Origin: Buddleja alternifolia
Taxonomy: Eukaryota > Streptophyta > Magnoliopsida > Lamiales > Scrophulariaceae
Length of the DNA: 64,000 nucleotides
Reading direction: 5' to 3'
Assembly (NCBI GenBank): GCA_019426215.1
Contig: CM033399.1
Span: forward strand, 27,909,022-27,973,021
Shown: positions 46,781-60,069 of the stretch, one piece after another
Position numbering within the stretch: position 1 is the first letter of the stretch
Layout: each line of letters starts with the position of its first letter
Notes under the pieces: generated by a model
Told to the model about the DNA's origin: nothing
What the model saw: only the letters and a program-made list of their open reading frames with translations
The model's database searches: none
Program-made: the position numbers and the translations under genes

Positions 46781-49559
46781 TTTTTTGATAAATCCCACAA
46801 ATATTTTAACACTATTTGTGATTGATATTTATTGGGAATTGAATTCCCATAGCTACAAAGTATCACCCACCTTTGAGCCAGAATGTGTCTCAAGCGGCCA
46901 TGGCCGATGGGCCCCCTCCCCGACAATTTGGAGCTAGCTTACCACTGCTCCTTTCCTCCTTTTGTTTCTTCCTTTGGCTTTCCTTTTAAATCTCTGACAC
47001 TTCTCGTGTGTGCGTATGTACCATTTGTGGGCTTTCTCAACTCTTATCTTTTTTTTTTTGAGTTACCATTCCTAGTAGACGTCAGTTCCGCAGGTGAAAA
47101 TGAAAATAACGGTCGTTTCTCAACTCTTATAAATACCACTATACTTGTCTCAATTTTGTTTTATTTTTTCGTTTGTGTACTTAAAGGCATTCATACTTTT
47201 GTTATGTATAAGTGAGAAATGTGAAAATTCTATTATAGATGCTAATGTAACACTTGTTTCCACTAATAAAATGTCCATATGTAACCAATTAATTGGTCAC
47301 TCGGAAGGAATTTCAGTGTGATTGATCAAGGCTCACAAGGAGATTTCTATAATAGATCGAGGAGTTGTATTCATTGAAAATTGGAATGTAAATTGTGGTG
47401 TGCCCTTCCCAAAAAAAAAATGTTGAATGGAGTAAATCATAATTATAACAAAATATGAAATTCAAAATGCACCCCTAAATTATTCATATTGTCGCATACA
47501 ATTTTCGAACTTTCAAAGGTACCAAATAATCCCTCATGAAAATTGTGTTTGCTAAATGGATGATAGTGTTGATGATTTGTGGTAATTAGTAATTACCAAT
47601 TACTTTGTTTCTTTTCTTTGCCAAATGTAGCTTTTTTGTTTGGATAAATAAAAGAAAAGCGTATGTTAAGAATCATATTTTTCAAAAGAGTTGAAACAAA
47701 AAACTACACTTAAACTTCAATTTTTTCAAAATTTTCAAAATGTGCGAATTTATTGTCAATTCTGCATCTACTCTTCGCTCCAAATAAAAATAAATCATAT
47801 AATGGATTGACCGAAGATATGAACTACATTAAGTTTGCGACTTTATGTTACCAGTAGTCGAAGACATGAAACTTACGATACTTTGGTAAAGGAAATTGGA
47901 TGAAAAATCGAGTAAGAAATTGAGTAAAAAAATTGATTAAGAACTCAAGTAAATATCGGCTGATAAGTTTCAATAATTTGGCTGTATTGTTAGAGCAAAG
48001 GGGCTGACTTTTTTATTTTCCCCCCCCCTGAAATATTGGCATACATATACAAACAGTTACCATGGCCACATTGTATCTTCATTTGTAAATGCGTCTATAT
48101 TACTCAATTAAATAATGTCATTCTAATCTAAGGGCAGTCTGCACTCTGCAGTCATCTCTTAGATATATATATTACTCAAATTAAAACTTCCATTAATATT
48201 TAAATTATATTTTCATTTTTAAATGCTTCTCTAAGTTATTTTTTTTTTTTTTTTTGTGAATCAAGTGCCATTAATTTGGCGATTACGTCCAAATCAACAA
48301 TAATCCAGCTACTTTTAGCCGTAGACGGTAGCCTACTCCACACCGGATCCTCTCCCTAGAAGGCAAGTGTCATGCACAAACATAAAGTGACGCAACGATG
48401 TATTTGGTCAATTGTCTGTGTCCAAAAAAGATGAGAGAATTTTTATTATTCATAATAGAGGGATATAATATAAAATATGTCATATATTCTCACTAAACGG
48501 GAAATTCTACCTCGTTCCTGGCTAAATCATACCTTAATGTATTTATAAAATAAGTGATTAATCATATAACAAGTGTAATCCACTCATCTTATGAAATACA
48601 ATTGGGTGCAACCGAGCCCGGAGTATGAATCTAGTCCCTTATTTTCTCCATATTTATATCGTACCGTACAACTAATTTTTTTTCATATTATATCGAATTC
48701 GGAACAGGTCATTTGGTCTTGGGACTTTTTTTAATTTGGGCCTAGATCGCAAGACATTACCGCAACAAGAAATATTATTAGTTTGATTAGACGAGTAACA
48801 AAACAAAATTAGTTTCCAACACTTGAGCAATATATCTATTGTATATTAAACAGAATTTGCCTCCATAAGGTTGATTTAGTTTTCTAATGTGTAGTCAAGG
48901 ATCCAACTCTACTTGTCAGTAACTGTCTGCTTCAATTAATTAATCAAGGTTCGCAGGTCATTTCCAAAATAGTAATAACTAATTATAGTGATATATCAAT
49001 TTATGTTATAATAAAGAGCAACTTGCATTCCACGGCAAATAATTAATTTTTAAAGGTTTTCTTGAATAATATGGAATAATCAGCTTTTTCTTTTTTGTTA
49101 CAAAATAATTAGCTTTTTTTTTTTTTATTTTGATGCAAACAAAACAATTATCTGATTTATTAGGAAAGTGACAAGCTATGCTGATGTGGATTTCCTTTTT
49201 GGGCACATTTGTTTTAATTGTGCTTTCTGCTTTTTTTGGGAATATAAGTCGATAAATAAATCGGAAATGCAAGGATACGGTTGTACCGTATAAATGCTTA
49301 CGGATACAAAATATTTCAACTTTATAAATAAAATTAAATGATGGGGGATGGGTGGGATATGTCTAAATAACTCACTGCAATACACACGCATATATGTGTT
49401 AAACATATCAAAAACTAAATTAAAAAGTAATATTAAGTCATAATATTTATAATTTTTTCTTTTTGATAATTACCAGTATTCATATTTAAAGTACTCCATC
49501 CACTTTGTTTATGTATACCACTAATTCAAAATAATTTTTATATTTGAAATACTAATAAC
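46781..49559. other. Non-coding stretch with a possible poly(A)-tailed fragment
   Basis: No gene I can defend. A 110-codon frame (46883-47215) has no known domain. About 47455-47560 resembles one arm of a Mutator-like element without a partner. 48245-48375 may be a minus-strand retroposon fragment, because a long T run is followed by non-AT-rich DNA, but no target duplication was found. Confidence 0.4.
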
Positions 49560-49576
49560 AATATATATATATATAT

Positions 49577-49611
<35 letters not shown>
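49560..49611 (+). repeat. (TA)n(GA)n microsatellite
   Basis: TA run to 49576, then GA run to 49611 with one interruption. Confidence 0.95.
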
Positions 49612-51480
49612 TGCTAAGACAATTTAAAGTGAACAAGAAAATGAGGAGGCATGCAGTGACTTGTGCTCCTGCAAAAAGCTGTTTGATCTGATCTCATAGA
49701 AATGGAATTACAGAAGATATGCACCAACTTACAGCTATGCAGATTGCATGTAAAACTGTACAATTTCTTTCTTTTAATTTGTTTGTGTCCCCCTCTTTAT
49801 TAAGCATCCCCTGCACAACAAATTCCCCCCCACTATCATTTGCTTAATTAATCAGACCTTTAATTATATATATTACTGCATTATCACGTTTTTGTTTCCA
49901 CAACAATTATGCTTATTAATGATAACTATTTCTCTTGTTTCTCTTGGAATTTAGGAATAAAATGGCCCTTTATTTAATTAATTAATTAAACAAGTCATAA
50001 TGACAAAAGGAAAGTTATATTGTATATTGTGATGATGTTGTTCCATATGGCACTTTAGTGGGGTATTGTAGATCAAGGGGAATCTGCCTAAATTTAGAGG
50101 GCATCCCACATGATGTTCCTATGCTTGATTTAGGAAAAATCTTGATTTGTATTTATTTGATTATTAAGTAAAGAGTAAGATTGCTGGATCCTCTATTTCA
50201 AATAATGTTTCATTTTTTTTCCAATTACTTATATACATGTCACTTGTATAATTTTTTTCCTTATTGCATACATGTAAGATCTTCGTTGTAAGTTTTTCGT
50301 TGAATGAAACGTGTTCAATAAAAAATTAACAATGACAATTGTCATTCATTCAATACCCTAACAATAGTAAATGCAGTAGAATTCGCAATTGAATGTATCA
50401 TTTGAGTAGCATAATAATCCTCAACCGCATCATGGCCCTCTCACAAAAAAATTCTTTGATGCACTGGGTATTGAACACTAAATGGTGTATATTTTGCCAC
50501 ATCAGCAATGATCACATCATGTGCTAAAGTGACAAAATATACATCACTTGTTGCACAGTACACTGGATGCATCAAAAAAAAAGAAATCCATTCTCATGTC
50601 ATTGTTGAATGTCTAATTAAACATAATTACTGTCTAGAAAACTAGCTCTCAGATGGAGTCCTTCCTTAGATTTAGATAGACAGGGGTAATCGCCTTCCTC
50701 AATTATCCAAAATTTTATTTTGAGTATGCAATAATGTGAAATTTCAAAAAGTTCCCCCCATAAAAATAGTAATAAACATTTTCTTGTGACCAAAACATAT
50801 AATTTGCCTACCAAATCTATGTTCTTAACCGATTTTTCACTCAATTTAGGAATTTTATATCCATTTCTCTTCTTTTGTTTATACAAATTAAGTAGATTCA
50901 AAAAAATAAATATACAATTTAAGTATCATTTTAATTTATTTATTTTTCAAAATTCGATTTCTACAAAGTCAGAAACTACTGAAAGTTGACATATATATAT
51001 GTGTGTGTGTTAAAACGAGAATTACTTGTTCTTTATATCATTCTTTTTTTTTAGACTTTTTATGTTTTATGTTTATTTAATAATAGGATCACTTTTTCTA
51101 ACTTTAGAAATTCACATTCTATTAGATCATTAATGAAAATATGTCCAATATTATTCATGTATTTTCAATTAGTAAGGATACCATATTATCACCTATAATC
51201 ATTAATAACTTACTGACTCTTAAAGAAGAAAAAAAACTTCTTCAAAAAAAAAAAAAAACAAGAAAAACTTCTTAAAGACTAAAGAGTAGAAATATACATA
51301 GTAAAATATCTATATTTGTATATGTCCAGTCGATCTCCCGTCCTTAATAAAACTCCTCCCTCCCTCTTTGATTATATATATACAGGTATACAATCTTATA
51401 TATAGATGCATTCCAAAGAAAAAATGAACAATAATAGCCAAAAAATAATAGACGGTGAGATTTTTGAAAAAACATTAGTC
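49612..51480. other. Non-coding stretch
   Basis: No gene, RNA gene or complete repeat recognised. The DNA is AT-rich with an A run near 51245-51258. Confidence 0.5.
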
Positions 51481-51484
51481 AAAA

Positions 51485-52040
51485 AAAAAAAATCTTTTTC
51501 TGTTTTAACTGAATCGAAAAAAATCCGACCAAATCTGTCGGTTTTCGTTTCGAATTTTCGGAAAACTGAGGCTGTGTTTGGTTTTATTTTGGGGTTTTTT
51601 TTTGGTAAAAATTTTGGTGAAAAGGTTTATTGGAAGTTGTGTATTTTGATGAAAATGTGTTTGGTTTAGTGTTTGATTTTATTTTCAGAAGAGACAAAAG
51701 TTACTGTAACAATCAAATCATGTAAGTTTTTGTCTGAAAAATTGTGTTTATAATTAGTTAATGATTGAAAAATATAATATAATATAAGTTTTAAATGATT
51801 ATATTGTAGTTGATGTAATTAGTAGGTACCCTAAAGTAGAGACAAATAGGGAGACAATAGCTGACAATTTTTTTGACCAAAAAAATCATTTTTGGTCAAA
51901 AAAACACAAAACAAACAAGTTTTGGCCAAATTTTTTGGCCAAAATGGGTTTGAAAACAAAACCAAACACAGCCTGAAATTTCGGGTAACCAAAAATCCGG
52001 TTCAGTTCGGTTAAAAAACCTACCGATGAACACCTCTACT
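51485..52040. mobile_element. hAT-like fragment carrying a nested MITE
   Basis: Flanks on both sides of the MITE (about 51500-51569 and 51974-52040) have the TTCGG/GGTTCGG composition and the ...GAACACCTCTA ending of the hAT-type element at 18672-19695. The left terminus is missing, so this is a truncated copy. Confidence 0.45.
51570..51973. mobile_element. MITE, 404 bp, 3-bp target duplication
   Basis: Terminal inverted repeats GGCTGTGTTTGGTTTTATTT and, inverted, GGCTGTGTTTGGTTTTGTTT. Flanking trinucleotide TGA on both sides (51567-51569, 51974-51976). A 3-bp duplication fits a PIF/Harbinger-like origin, although TGA is not the usual TWA. No coding frame. Confidence 0.75.
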
Positions 52041-53740
52041 TATATATAGATGTATACATGTATACCCAAAGTTTGTTAGTCTAGTATTACCAGCTTCCAC
52101 TTTCATGTGAGATGTTCTGGATTCAATTTCAAACTATCACAAGTTATGACTTTTTTTCTTTTTCTTTGGAGTCTTATAAAGTTTGTGTGACCCGTTATTA
52201 AAAACTATCAGCTCGAATTTGTCGGTTCAGGATATCCCCTACATCTAAAATTTAAAAAGATATACATGTATAACTTGTGTACAAGTATCTCTCAATCAAC
52301 TTTGTAAGCAACGTGTAGTGTGGTGGAAATTCTCCTCATTACGACTATGAAAACTGAATAAAACATTATCTCCTTTGATGTGGATTTGTGGTCTCCATTT
52401 GGACTCTTCATTTGGAGTGTCTTTTTAGGGGATGTCTACATCTAATCTTGTTTTAACACCATGTAATCAAATTTGAATATTTATTGATGTAACATGTTCT
52501 CAATTTTCCTCCATAATTCGGATTGTACTTAACTAGTTCTGAAACATTTCTGTCACTCAACATGTAAGATTCAATTATTGTTTATTAACCTTATGTCCTT
52601 ACATATCAGTGGCCGAAGTACTTCAGGGCCGGCCAATCCTCCATCCAGCCAAGAATAGATCCCACAATACTATCCAAAATTTCAATTTATCATAAACCAT
52701 GGTTATGCAAACTAAAACCCTAGTCAATTGGTTCAAAAGGTGTAATTTTATGTAAGCAAAATGAAGATACCCAAGAATCTATATATAAACCAAGCAATCT
52801 ATTATCTCCTAGTTAGGTAAGATTTGCGCTATTCGGAGATGTACAGAAGCAACTCTCCAAATGCATTCAAGACCAATGACTAAAGTGGATAAAAACACAC
52901 CAGATATTCAGTGGTCCAAGAGTGAATTGAGAGTGTTGCATTCGGTCAATTGTAGAATAATCAATGAATAAATGAATAGTGTTGCATTCAATTTATCATA
53001 TAATAGACAATGTTGGACATGACAGAGAAGATATAGTTGGACAAACATTTGGTAAGTAATCTAATCAGTACAAATTAAGAATTTTCTTCATCTTAAAGAA
53101 GCATAAAGAATGAAAAGAAATCAAGAACTCTTTTAATACTCTATTATAAATGGAAGATGGCCAAGGGTCTTATAGATTAGTCTTTTATATTTAGGTTTTT
53201 CTCCAAAGCAAGATGAGACATAATAAGTGTCAAATTCTGATTATATACATTAAGATAATGATTAAATCAGCAACCAATAAGATTGGTGGATTTGAATAAT
53301 TTAGTTAGGTCTAGTAGGTAGTCTATAAAAGTAGAAATGTGGGGGTTTTGCAATTTGTACAATGAAAGAGGGCCTACTGATTAAAGGACAAACATATTTG
53401 TATATATATATATATGAGATTAAAGATAACGATATTAGCGGAGACAAGAGTCAGGGAGGTGGGTCAACAGGGCATGTGGGATGTTGGTTCTTTGTAATGT
53501 TTGTACCTACCTTTTAATTATTATTATAAGTAAATAAAAAGTACAATATAATTTTAAAATGCTCTTCAGGAAAGTACAATATAACATCTAGAAATTTCAA
53601 AACGCATGTGATTCCCTAGAAATAACATACATATTGATGCTAATCCGATTTTACATCAACATTATTTATGTATTATTTTATATAGGATAATTGAGTATAA
53701 TATATGAGGTAATATATACGTGTGTGTATATATATATATA
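52041..53740. other. Non-coding stretch
   Basis: No gene or defined repeat seen. A TA run lies near 53400-53415. Confidence 0.5.
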
Positions 53741-53742
53741 TA

Positions 53743-54195
53743 TTTCAACAGAATATCAATATAAAGCATAAAAGTCCTTATTTTATTCATATTCGATGGA
53801 AGTATTTATACAAATCTTGAAGGCTTTCAATCAATCATAGCCGCTGGAATGATATATGCTACTTTCCTTATCTAGATAGAGTAAAATGGCAAAATCAGGA
53901 TAGTTGAAAATCAGAATGTGCGTCCAGCAGCAGATCCAGTGGGAATTGAGCCCAGATCGCCTCAATCGAAGGAAGCCCTGTATGGTAAGAGCCTGATTTT
54001 TGGGTCATGTCTTCTTCCTAATTGATCTTGATTTGTCTTTGTCTCTGTCAAACTCTTTCCATAATCCATCCCAAATCCAGCAAGGTAAGTTGGCCTAATG
54101 GGCCTAGACCCGAGTAGGAAAATCAACCTCTTCTCTCTAGCAATTGGGCTTCTTTTAACCTGGCCCAATTTTAGGTAAATTCCACCCACATCACA
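53743..54195 (-). mobile_element. Probable solo LTR or LTR fragment
   Basis: Read on minus, it starts near TGTGGGTGGAATTTACC, has a TATA box (GTATAAATAC, about 53803-53812), then AATAAAATAAGG about 15-20 nt later. That is a promoter and polyadenylation arrangement typical of LTRs. It is more GC-rich than the flanks. Boundaries fall in TA/TG repeats and no target duplication is certain. Confidence 0.45.
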
Positions 54196-54228
54196 TATAT
54201 TCATATATATATATATATATATATATAT

Positions 54229-55567
54229 GGAAAAAATTGCATCAACCTCCCTTTTTGTTTTTTGATCGGTTCATCAACCTCCCTTCAATTATAGACATTT
54301 GGCATACACATTCCTTTGTGTTTGATATCTTGGTATGCATCTCCCCTTCTTCAACTTTTTCATTAGACTTACTAATGAAAAACTAAAATACCCTTCACAT
54401 TTGGGCTAATTTTTTTAAAATAATTTAATAAGTGGTTGGAGAATAAAAAGGCACTATTAATTGACATAGTAATTAAAAAAATGCATCTAAAATTGAAAAT
54501 ACCTAAACATATAACTCTAAAATGCATAATTCTTAAATTAAAAGAAAAAACTTCCCCTAATCTAATCTTATGTTCTTTTATGATCCAAAGTCCAAACAAA
54601 TGTTAATTAATTATTTTAATTTTAACTCTCTTTTGGTTCAACTAACACTTAATGTCATGAAACTATTATCGGTGGTTTCCGAAAATCTTAAATTCGAAAA
54701 GAAATTAGTGGTTTTTCGCTTTTCCTATATTGCATTAAGTATAATTGGGGTTTTCCTTATTTTTCAATTAAGATAATAGGAAGAGAAAGAATGTGATATT
54801 GTTGTACTATTCTTTTAGCTTTGAGTTTTATTGACTTGCAACATTATTTTTTATTTTTGGTGTAATTATTAGTTATTTTAATTTATTAATTATATATAAG
54901 TATTTCTACTTAAGGAAAAAAAAAGTGGTGGCAAGTAAGAAGTGTATGTATTTTTTTAATATTATTTTTCTCAATGAATATACTGGTTAAATTAAAATTT
55001 TGGATTTTATTAAAACAATAATACCTGGAAATATAGAATTTTGGATTATAAGATGATTCATGAGAATTTTACTTTGGTGCTTATAATGTTTTCTAAAAAA
55101 GGAAAATATACAATAATTTGTGGAAATAAGAACTATTTATGTTTATAAAAAAAACTTAAATTATATTAAGATTAACATACTTCAGAAATAATTTCTTGAA
55201 TTTTATTTTTGGTTACAAGAATTTCTTGAATCACCAAAAAATATCACGATAAATCAAGAGCATATTTTTTTTTAATTTAATTTTAGTATAGGAATTTTAG
55301 AGTTATAGTTCTAGATTTCTTTTTAGTTTGGTTGCTTTATTTTTTTATTAATAATATGTCATTGAATGATATTTTAATAGTTTTTCATTCTCAACACATT
55401 ATTTAGTGATATTCAACCTTTTTAGCTCAAAGAAGAAGCGTATTCTAGTCATTATTTGATAAATATAATAAAAAAATTGAAGGAGGGGAGGTCCATATTA
55501 AAATACAAAATATGAGGGCGTGGATGTTAAATGTCTATAGTTCAAGTGAGGTGAATGCAATTATCCC
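54229..55567. mobile_element. Mutator-like MITE (1339 bp), family A
   Basis: Ends GGAAAAAATTGCATCAACC and, inverted, GGGATAATTGCATTCACC. The terminal similarity continues for more than 100 bp, for example CTATAGACATTT/ATTATAGACATTTGG and ACCTCCC...TTCAA blocks. It shares these arms with 62816-63751. The left flank is a TA repeat, so the 9-bp duplication is only partly visible (TATATATAT versus TATACATAA). Internal frames are AT-rich and not coding. Confidence 0.75.
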
Positions 55568-56731
55568 TATACATAAGTGATCTTATTATTTAAATTTATT
55601 AAAAGATATTTAATTGATATAAAGATTTGCAATAAAGTTTGTGTGTTTATAACTAATATTCCAAAATCGATCTTTTAGTAGAGTCAAATTGTTAGATGAA
55701 TCTTTTATGTTTAAATTTTTTAATATTGATTTTGAGGTCATGGGAAAGAAAAAGAAAACTTGCGAGTCCCCTAGTTCATGAGGTCGTGGGCTCGAAGTTC
55801 CATTTTAACGTATCATAATTGATTGTTAATATTAATGATTATAATGTTGAATATTTATGATTAACTCGTTCGTTACATGATATTTCTGTATGTTGATATA
55901 TATTTAATCGCTCTGCTAAAAAAATATATAAATCAATTTTACAATGGATTTTTTCATAGGGGTTACAACTTAAAACGCTCAGCAGATTAAGGAAACCTAA
56001 GTGGCGAAACTAAATGTCATTAAACAAATATTTTAAATTTAATGGAATTTAATTTATATATATTAATATTATAACGAAAAATGAACTATTGCAATCGGAT
56101 CTCACGGAGTTTTCGACTAGTAAAATTTACAAAAAAAATCGTTAACAAACAAATCAAATATTAATATATAAATCCAAGCAACATATTAATATATAAATCC
56201 AAGCAACATGATATCAAGAAACAATAACTAGTAATTATCTATATATAACAATGAAAAAAAATCAATATACCCCAAGAACTATACCTTAAACATCAATTAC
56301 CCAAACATCACTTACCCTCTAGTTTTCGAATCCGTTAGTTATCTTTTAATCACCGTTAAGTGAGTTTGAAATTATCATTTTTATTTATGTCAAGTGGAAT
56401 ATATTAAACCCAAAATACCATTAACTAATGCCATTATGGTAAAAGGATTTTACCATAGATTTAAGCAATGTCTTCTTTCCCTTCATTTTTACTCATTTTT
56501 CTTCAATTTCATACCAATATCAATTTATTTTCTATACTTATTTATTGCAATCTATTGAAATTAGTTTAGAAAAAGGATTCTTTGAAAAACCACTAAGCGA
56601 CATAAGAGTACGGTGGTCAGAATCCTCTTTCACTAACTTAATAACAATACAAAAATCACTAAAGGGGAAATTGCAAATTTGGTTTGGTATGTGGATGGAA
56701 AATTACCCCACCTGACTGCTAAATTTAGAGA
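55568..56731. other. Non-coding stretch
   Basis: AT-rich. A 29-bp unit ('ATATTAATATATAAATCCAA' and following bases) occurs twice near 56157-56210. About 56255-56460 resembles a lone Mutator-like arm. No gene. Confidence 0.4.
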
Positions 56732-57308
56732 GAAATTGCCGACGTGGCACCAAAATGTAGAGAGAAATCAGGGAAAAATTCCATACTGCCCCAACCAAGG
56801 TCTAAAATCTCTGTATCGATGTCATATCGGAGTAGTAAATTTATGAAAATTTCGATAGAAATTTCGTGGATATCCAAAATTTCGATTTCGATTTTAAAGA
56901 AATCATGAAAATTTATAGAAATCTTTGAGAATTTAAAATAAAATTTTGGGTAATTTTAATTATCATAATTGTGCATCTTTTACATTAATAATATTCTATA
57001 TATGATATATATAAAGGTGGTCTTGTTAAATAGTATGAACTAATCTTGTTATGGAGAATATGAAATAATTATGATTTGGTAGATAGATAATGCAACATTT
57101 TTCTTTTTTGGAATTTCGATAGAAAGAGAAGTGTGACATTTTTTTTTTTGGAATATCGAAATTGCCGACGTGGCACCAAAATGTGGAGAGAAATCAGGGA
57201 AAAATTCCATACTGCCCCCAACCAAGGTCTAAAATCTCGGTATTGGTGTCATATCGGAGTAGTAAATTTACGAAAATTTCGATAGAAATTTCGTGGATAT
57301 CCAAAATT
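56732..57308 (+). repeat. 151-bp direct repeat, two copies 426 bp apart
   Basis: Copies 56732-56882 and 57158-57308 start GAAATTGCCGACGTGGCACC and end GTGGATATCCAAAATT, with a few substitutions and one small indel. The spacer shares the 'ATTTCGATAGAA' type of motif. Confidence 0.9.
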
Positions 57309-57794
57309 TTATAGTCATGATAGGTCAATGTCATCCACCCAAAATAGTTGTTGACGATAATTTTTTTTTCGTATTTTAAAGGCTAAATATAACATTCATG
57401 CATATCCAACTAACAAGCAATGTTTTAAAGGGCGAAGGCGGAGCATTCCAAGTCTCTTGGAGCGAGGCGTATGTATGCCTTGCAAATTTTATTTTTTAAT
57501 ATTAAAACATATAAAATTAAATAATGTTAAAATTTGATTTAAATTAGCAAAAAATTAGAGAGTTCAAAGAAATATGTTAATTTCAAGTTTAACTCTTGCC
57601 CAAACAAATATTGAAAGACAAATAATTGTTTCAAATCCTAGCATTATGCATGATTGAGATTTAAAAAAATAGTTAATGAGCACTAATTTACTCAATCATT
57701 ATGAAAACTCGCATATCATTAAGATAGTTATCTCATTGTTAGTTCCCAAATTCTAATCTTCAACTCAACTAAAACACAAAAAAAAAAAAAAAAA
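57309..57794. other. Non-coding stretch
   Basis: Contains GGCGAAGGCGGAGC-like sequence near 57430 and a long A run ending at 57794. No gene. Confidence 0.45.
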
Positions 57795-57802
57795 TTGGTT
57801 AG

Positions 57803-58005
57803 ACCTTTAAAAGGCCTAACTAGGCTGGCCTGAACCAGCCCTTTGCCGATCTGGCCCCTCATTTAGGGGGTCAAATCGGCCTAACAGGCCTAATCAGGTC
57901 GGCCTGTAAGTCAACTAGGCCGGCCATATTCGGGCCCTTTAGTTAAAATGGCAAGGCCCCTAAGGGGCCTGGTCAGGCCGACCCATTAGGGACATTTTGA
58001 CACCT
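57803..58005. mobile_element. hAT-type MITE (203 bp)
   Basis: Perfect 8-bp duplication TTGGTTAG (57795-57802 and 58006-58013). The ends ACCTTTAAAAGGCC... and, inverted, AGGTGTCAAAATGTCC align imperfectly. The interior is packed with GGCCTG/CAGGCC motifs. Confidence 0.75.
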
Positions 58006-58013
58006 TTGGTTAG

Positions 58014-58779
58014 AAATTAGGAGGTTTGAAATTGAGAAACTTCTAAAATTAGCCATATTAATTATAGTATATCAAAAATTACATTTGCTAATACAAGTTG
58101 AATATAGCATATTGGATCAAATTGAAGAAACGAACCTGCCCAATAAAGGTTCTTTTGGATGGGCTGAACTAAAATGTTCTCATAAATGTCATGGGCTCAC
58201 CTTAGTAAGGACCAGGAGAGATTCATTACATTTGGGATTATATACTAGGGTTGAATTAATATGGCATTGAATGGGCTGGGCTACTGACATATTGATATTA
58301 GATTATTATGCTCCATATTTATATAAGAGCTCTTCATTAACATTTAAACATTCAACAATACATCATCTGGAGAGAAATAAAATCTCTCTTTAAAATGCTA
58401 ATTTGTTCCTAATTAAGAATTAGAAGAATTTTCGCCAGATTAACACGTTATTTTTAGGAAATCGGAACTTGGAAGACATGTTTTCTTTTTATTGTTGATT
58501 ATAGTACACATCATCTATTAGAGATAAATTAATATTTTAGCAAGACATCAACTCCTTAACTTTTTATTGTAAGGCCTCAAACATTCATCGGTTGGGCAAA
58601 CCCTAAATCTCGTCGGCTAACTACTCTTTGACGATATATATTCTCTTCAAGTTTAAGGCAATTTTAACATAAACCATTAGTTAGGTTACAAAAAGAAAGA
58701 GAGAAGAAAAAGATGAAGAAAACAAAAAAAATAATTACTTTTTTTCTTTTTTTGGTCATTAACGAAAAAAGATTATTTA
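58014..58779. other. Non-coding stretch
   Basis: No gene or repeat recognised. Confidence 0.5.
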
Positions 58780-58794
58780 TGGACTCCATTTCTT

Positions 58795-58963
58795 TTTTTG
58801 GTTTCTCACGGGTTTCTCTACACCACATTGGGTATGAGACTAATTTCGTTTCGCGGTGCTGAGCATGCCGCTGACTGAGGGGATTTGTCACTGGAGGGAG
58901 TCGAACACACTCCCCACTCAGAAGCATAGTGGTGGACAAGCCACTACGCCAACCCTTCAGGTT
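58795..58963 (-). mobile_element. tRNA-derived SINE (169 bp), minus strand
   Basis: Perfect 15-bp target duplication TGGACTCCATTTCTT (58780-58794 and 58964-58978). On the minus strand: box A-like GGTTGGCGTAGTGGC near the 5' end, box B-like GTTCGACTCCC about 45 nt later, and a short A tail. It is complete at both ends, and its sequence differs from the SINE at 46576. Confidence 0.9.
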
Positions 58964-58978
58964 TGGACTCCATTTCTT

Positions 58979-60069
58979 GGCAATAAAGCATGTCCCTTCA
59001 ATGTGTTCCTTTGCTTTCTTTTTTTCAACAAATGTTCCTTTGCTTTCTTTAGCATTTTAGAACAAGACTTATTGTTCCCTATAGAAGGCCCCAACTGGCC
59101 CATTACTGGCACTAGCATGTTATTACAAATTCTTTAGTGCTTAACAAACATATGAGAAAATTCATGTGTGTGATTTATTTACTCACAAATGTCTTGTAAT
59201 TGTGGCAAAGAATCAATAATTGCTAAAATACATTCAATTAAACAAAATTGGAGCCCAAATAGTCGCACTAACTGTTTACTACGACGGCCATGTCATTTAT
59301 TTTGGAAACAACGATGTGATTAATTAATAAATTAAAAAGTTTGTTCATTTAAACAAGAGGTGTATGGCTGACAATTCTCATGAATTGGTGCTGAACTTTC
59401 GAGATTAAGAATACTTGGAGAATTTAAAAGAAAAATTAAAGTATCCCAAGAACTTTGGAGTGGAGGGGTGGGGGCGGGGGTCTTTAGGTGGGGATCACCA
59501 CTACATTTTCCTTTTTGTTTTTTTTTTGTTTGACCATCACCACTACATGATGTACAAGGGGCAAGGGTATTGAATAAAGTGAAAGCGATTTAGCATGCCT
59601 TACGCCCTACTCCATATGCCACTTCATTATTATGATTATGATATATATTTATGTGTGTATATATGTATGTGGATGTGGGTTGCCTTTACGTGCAATGATT
59701 ATCTTAAAAAATATTTATAACTATTCTTTTAGAACATATATATAAATTCCATTTTGTCTTTTTTAATAAGATGTACACAGGACTAATAAATAGGGATCAC
59801 AAACAAAATTAAACCCAATGAAAACAAAATGAGTAATTATCAATTGGGAGTTGCGGGTTGAGATCATAATTACTATTTCTGTCGAATTACATATGTTAAC
59901 ATTATAATTGTCACATGAATACAGAGGTTGCTCAAATTAAATCCATTATACTGGCAAAGCATACTACAGTTAGTAATTTCTCATAGTAATTTTTTTTTGG
60001 TTACAATTTCTCATAGTAATTACGACCTACTATGTAGCCAAATATAATTTTTGGGCTAATGTTTAGAGC
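58979..60069. other. Non-coding stretch
   Basis: No gene recognised. Short G-rich patch near 59460-59480. Confidence 0.5.

Noticed and set aside
46883..47215. 110-codon plus-strand frame with hydrophobic segments
   Set aside because: Phe/Leu-rich from T-rich DNA, no domain. Hydrophobic runs are expected by chance in such composition.
51406..51669. 87-codon frame
   Set aside because: Spans a hAT-like fragment and the left end of a MITE, so it is not a gene.
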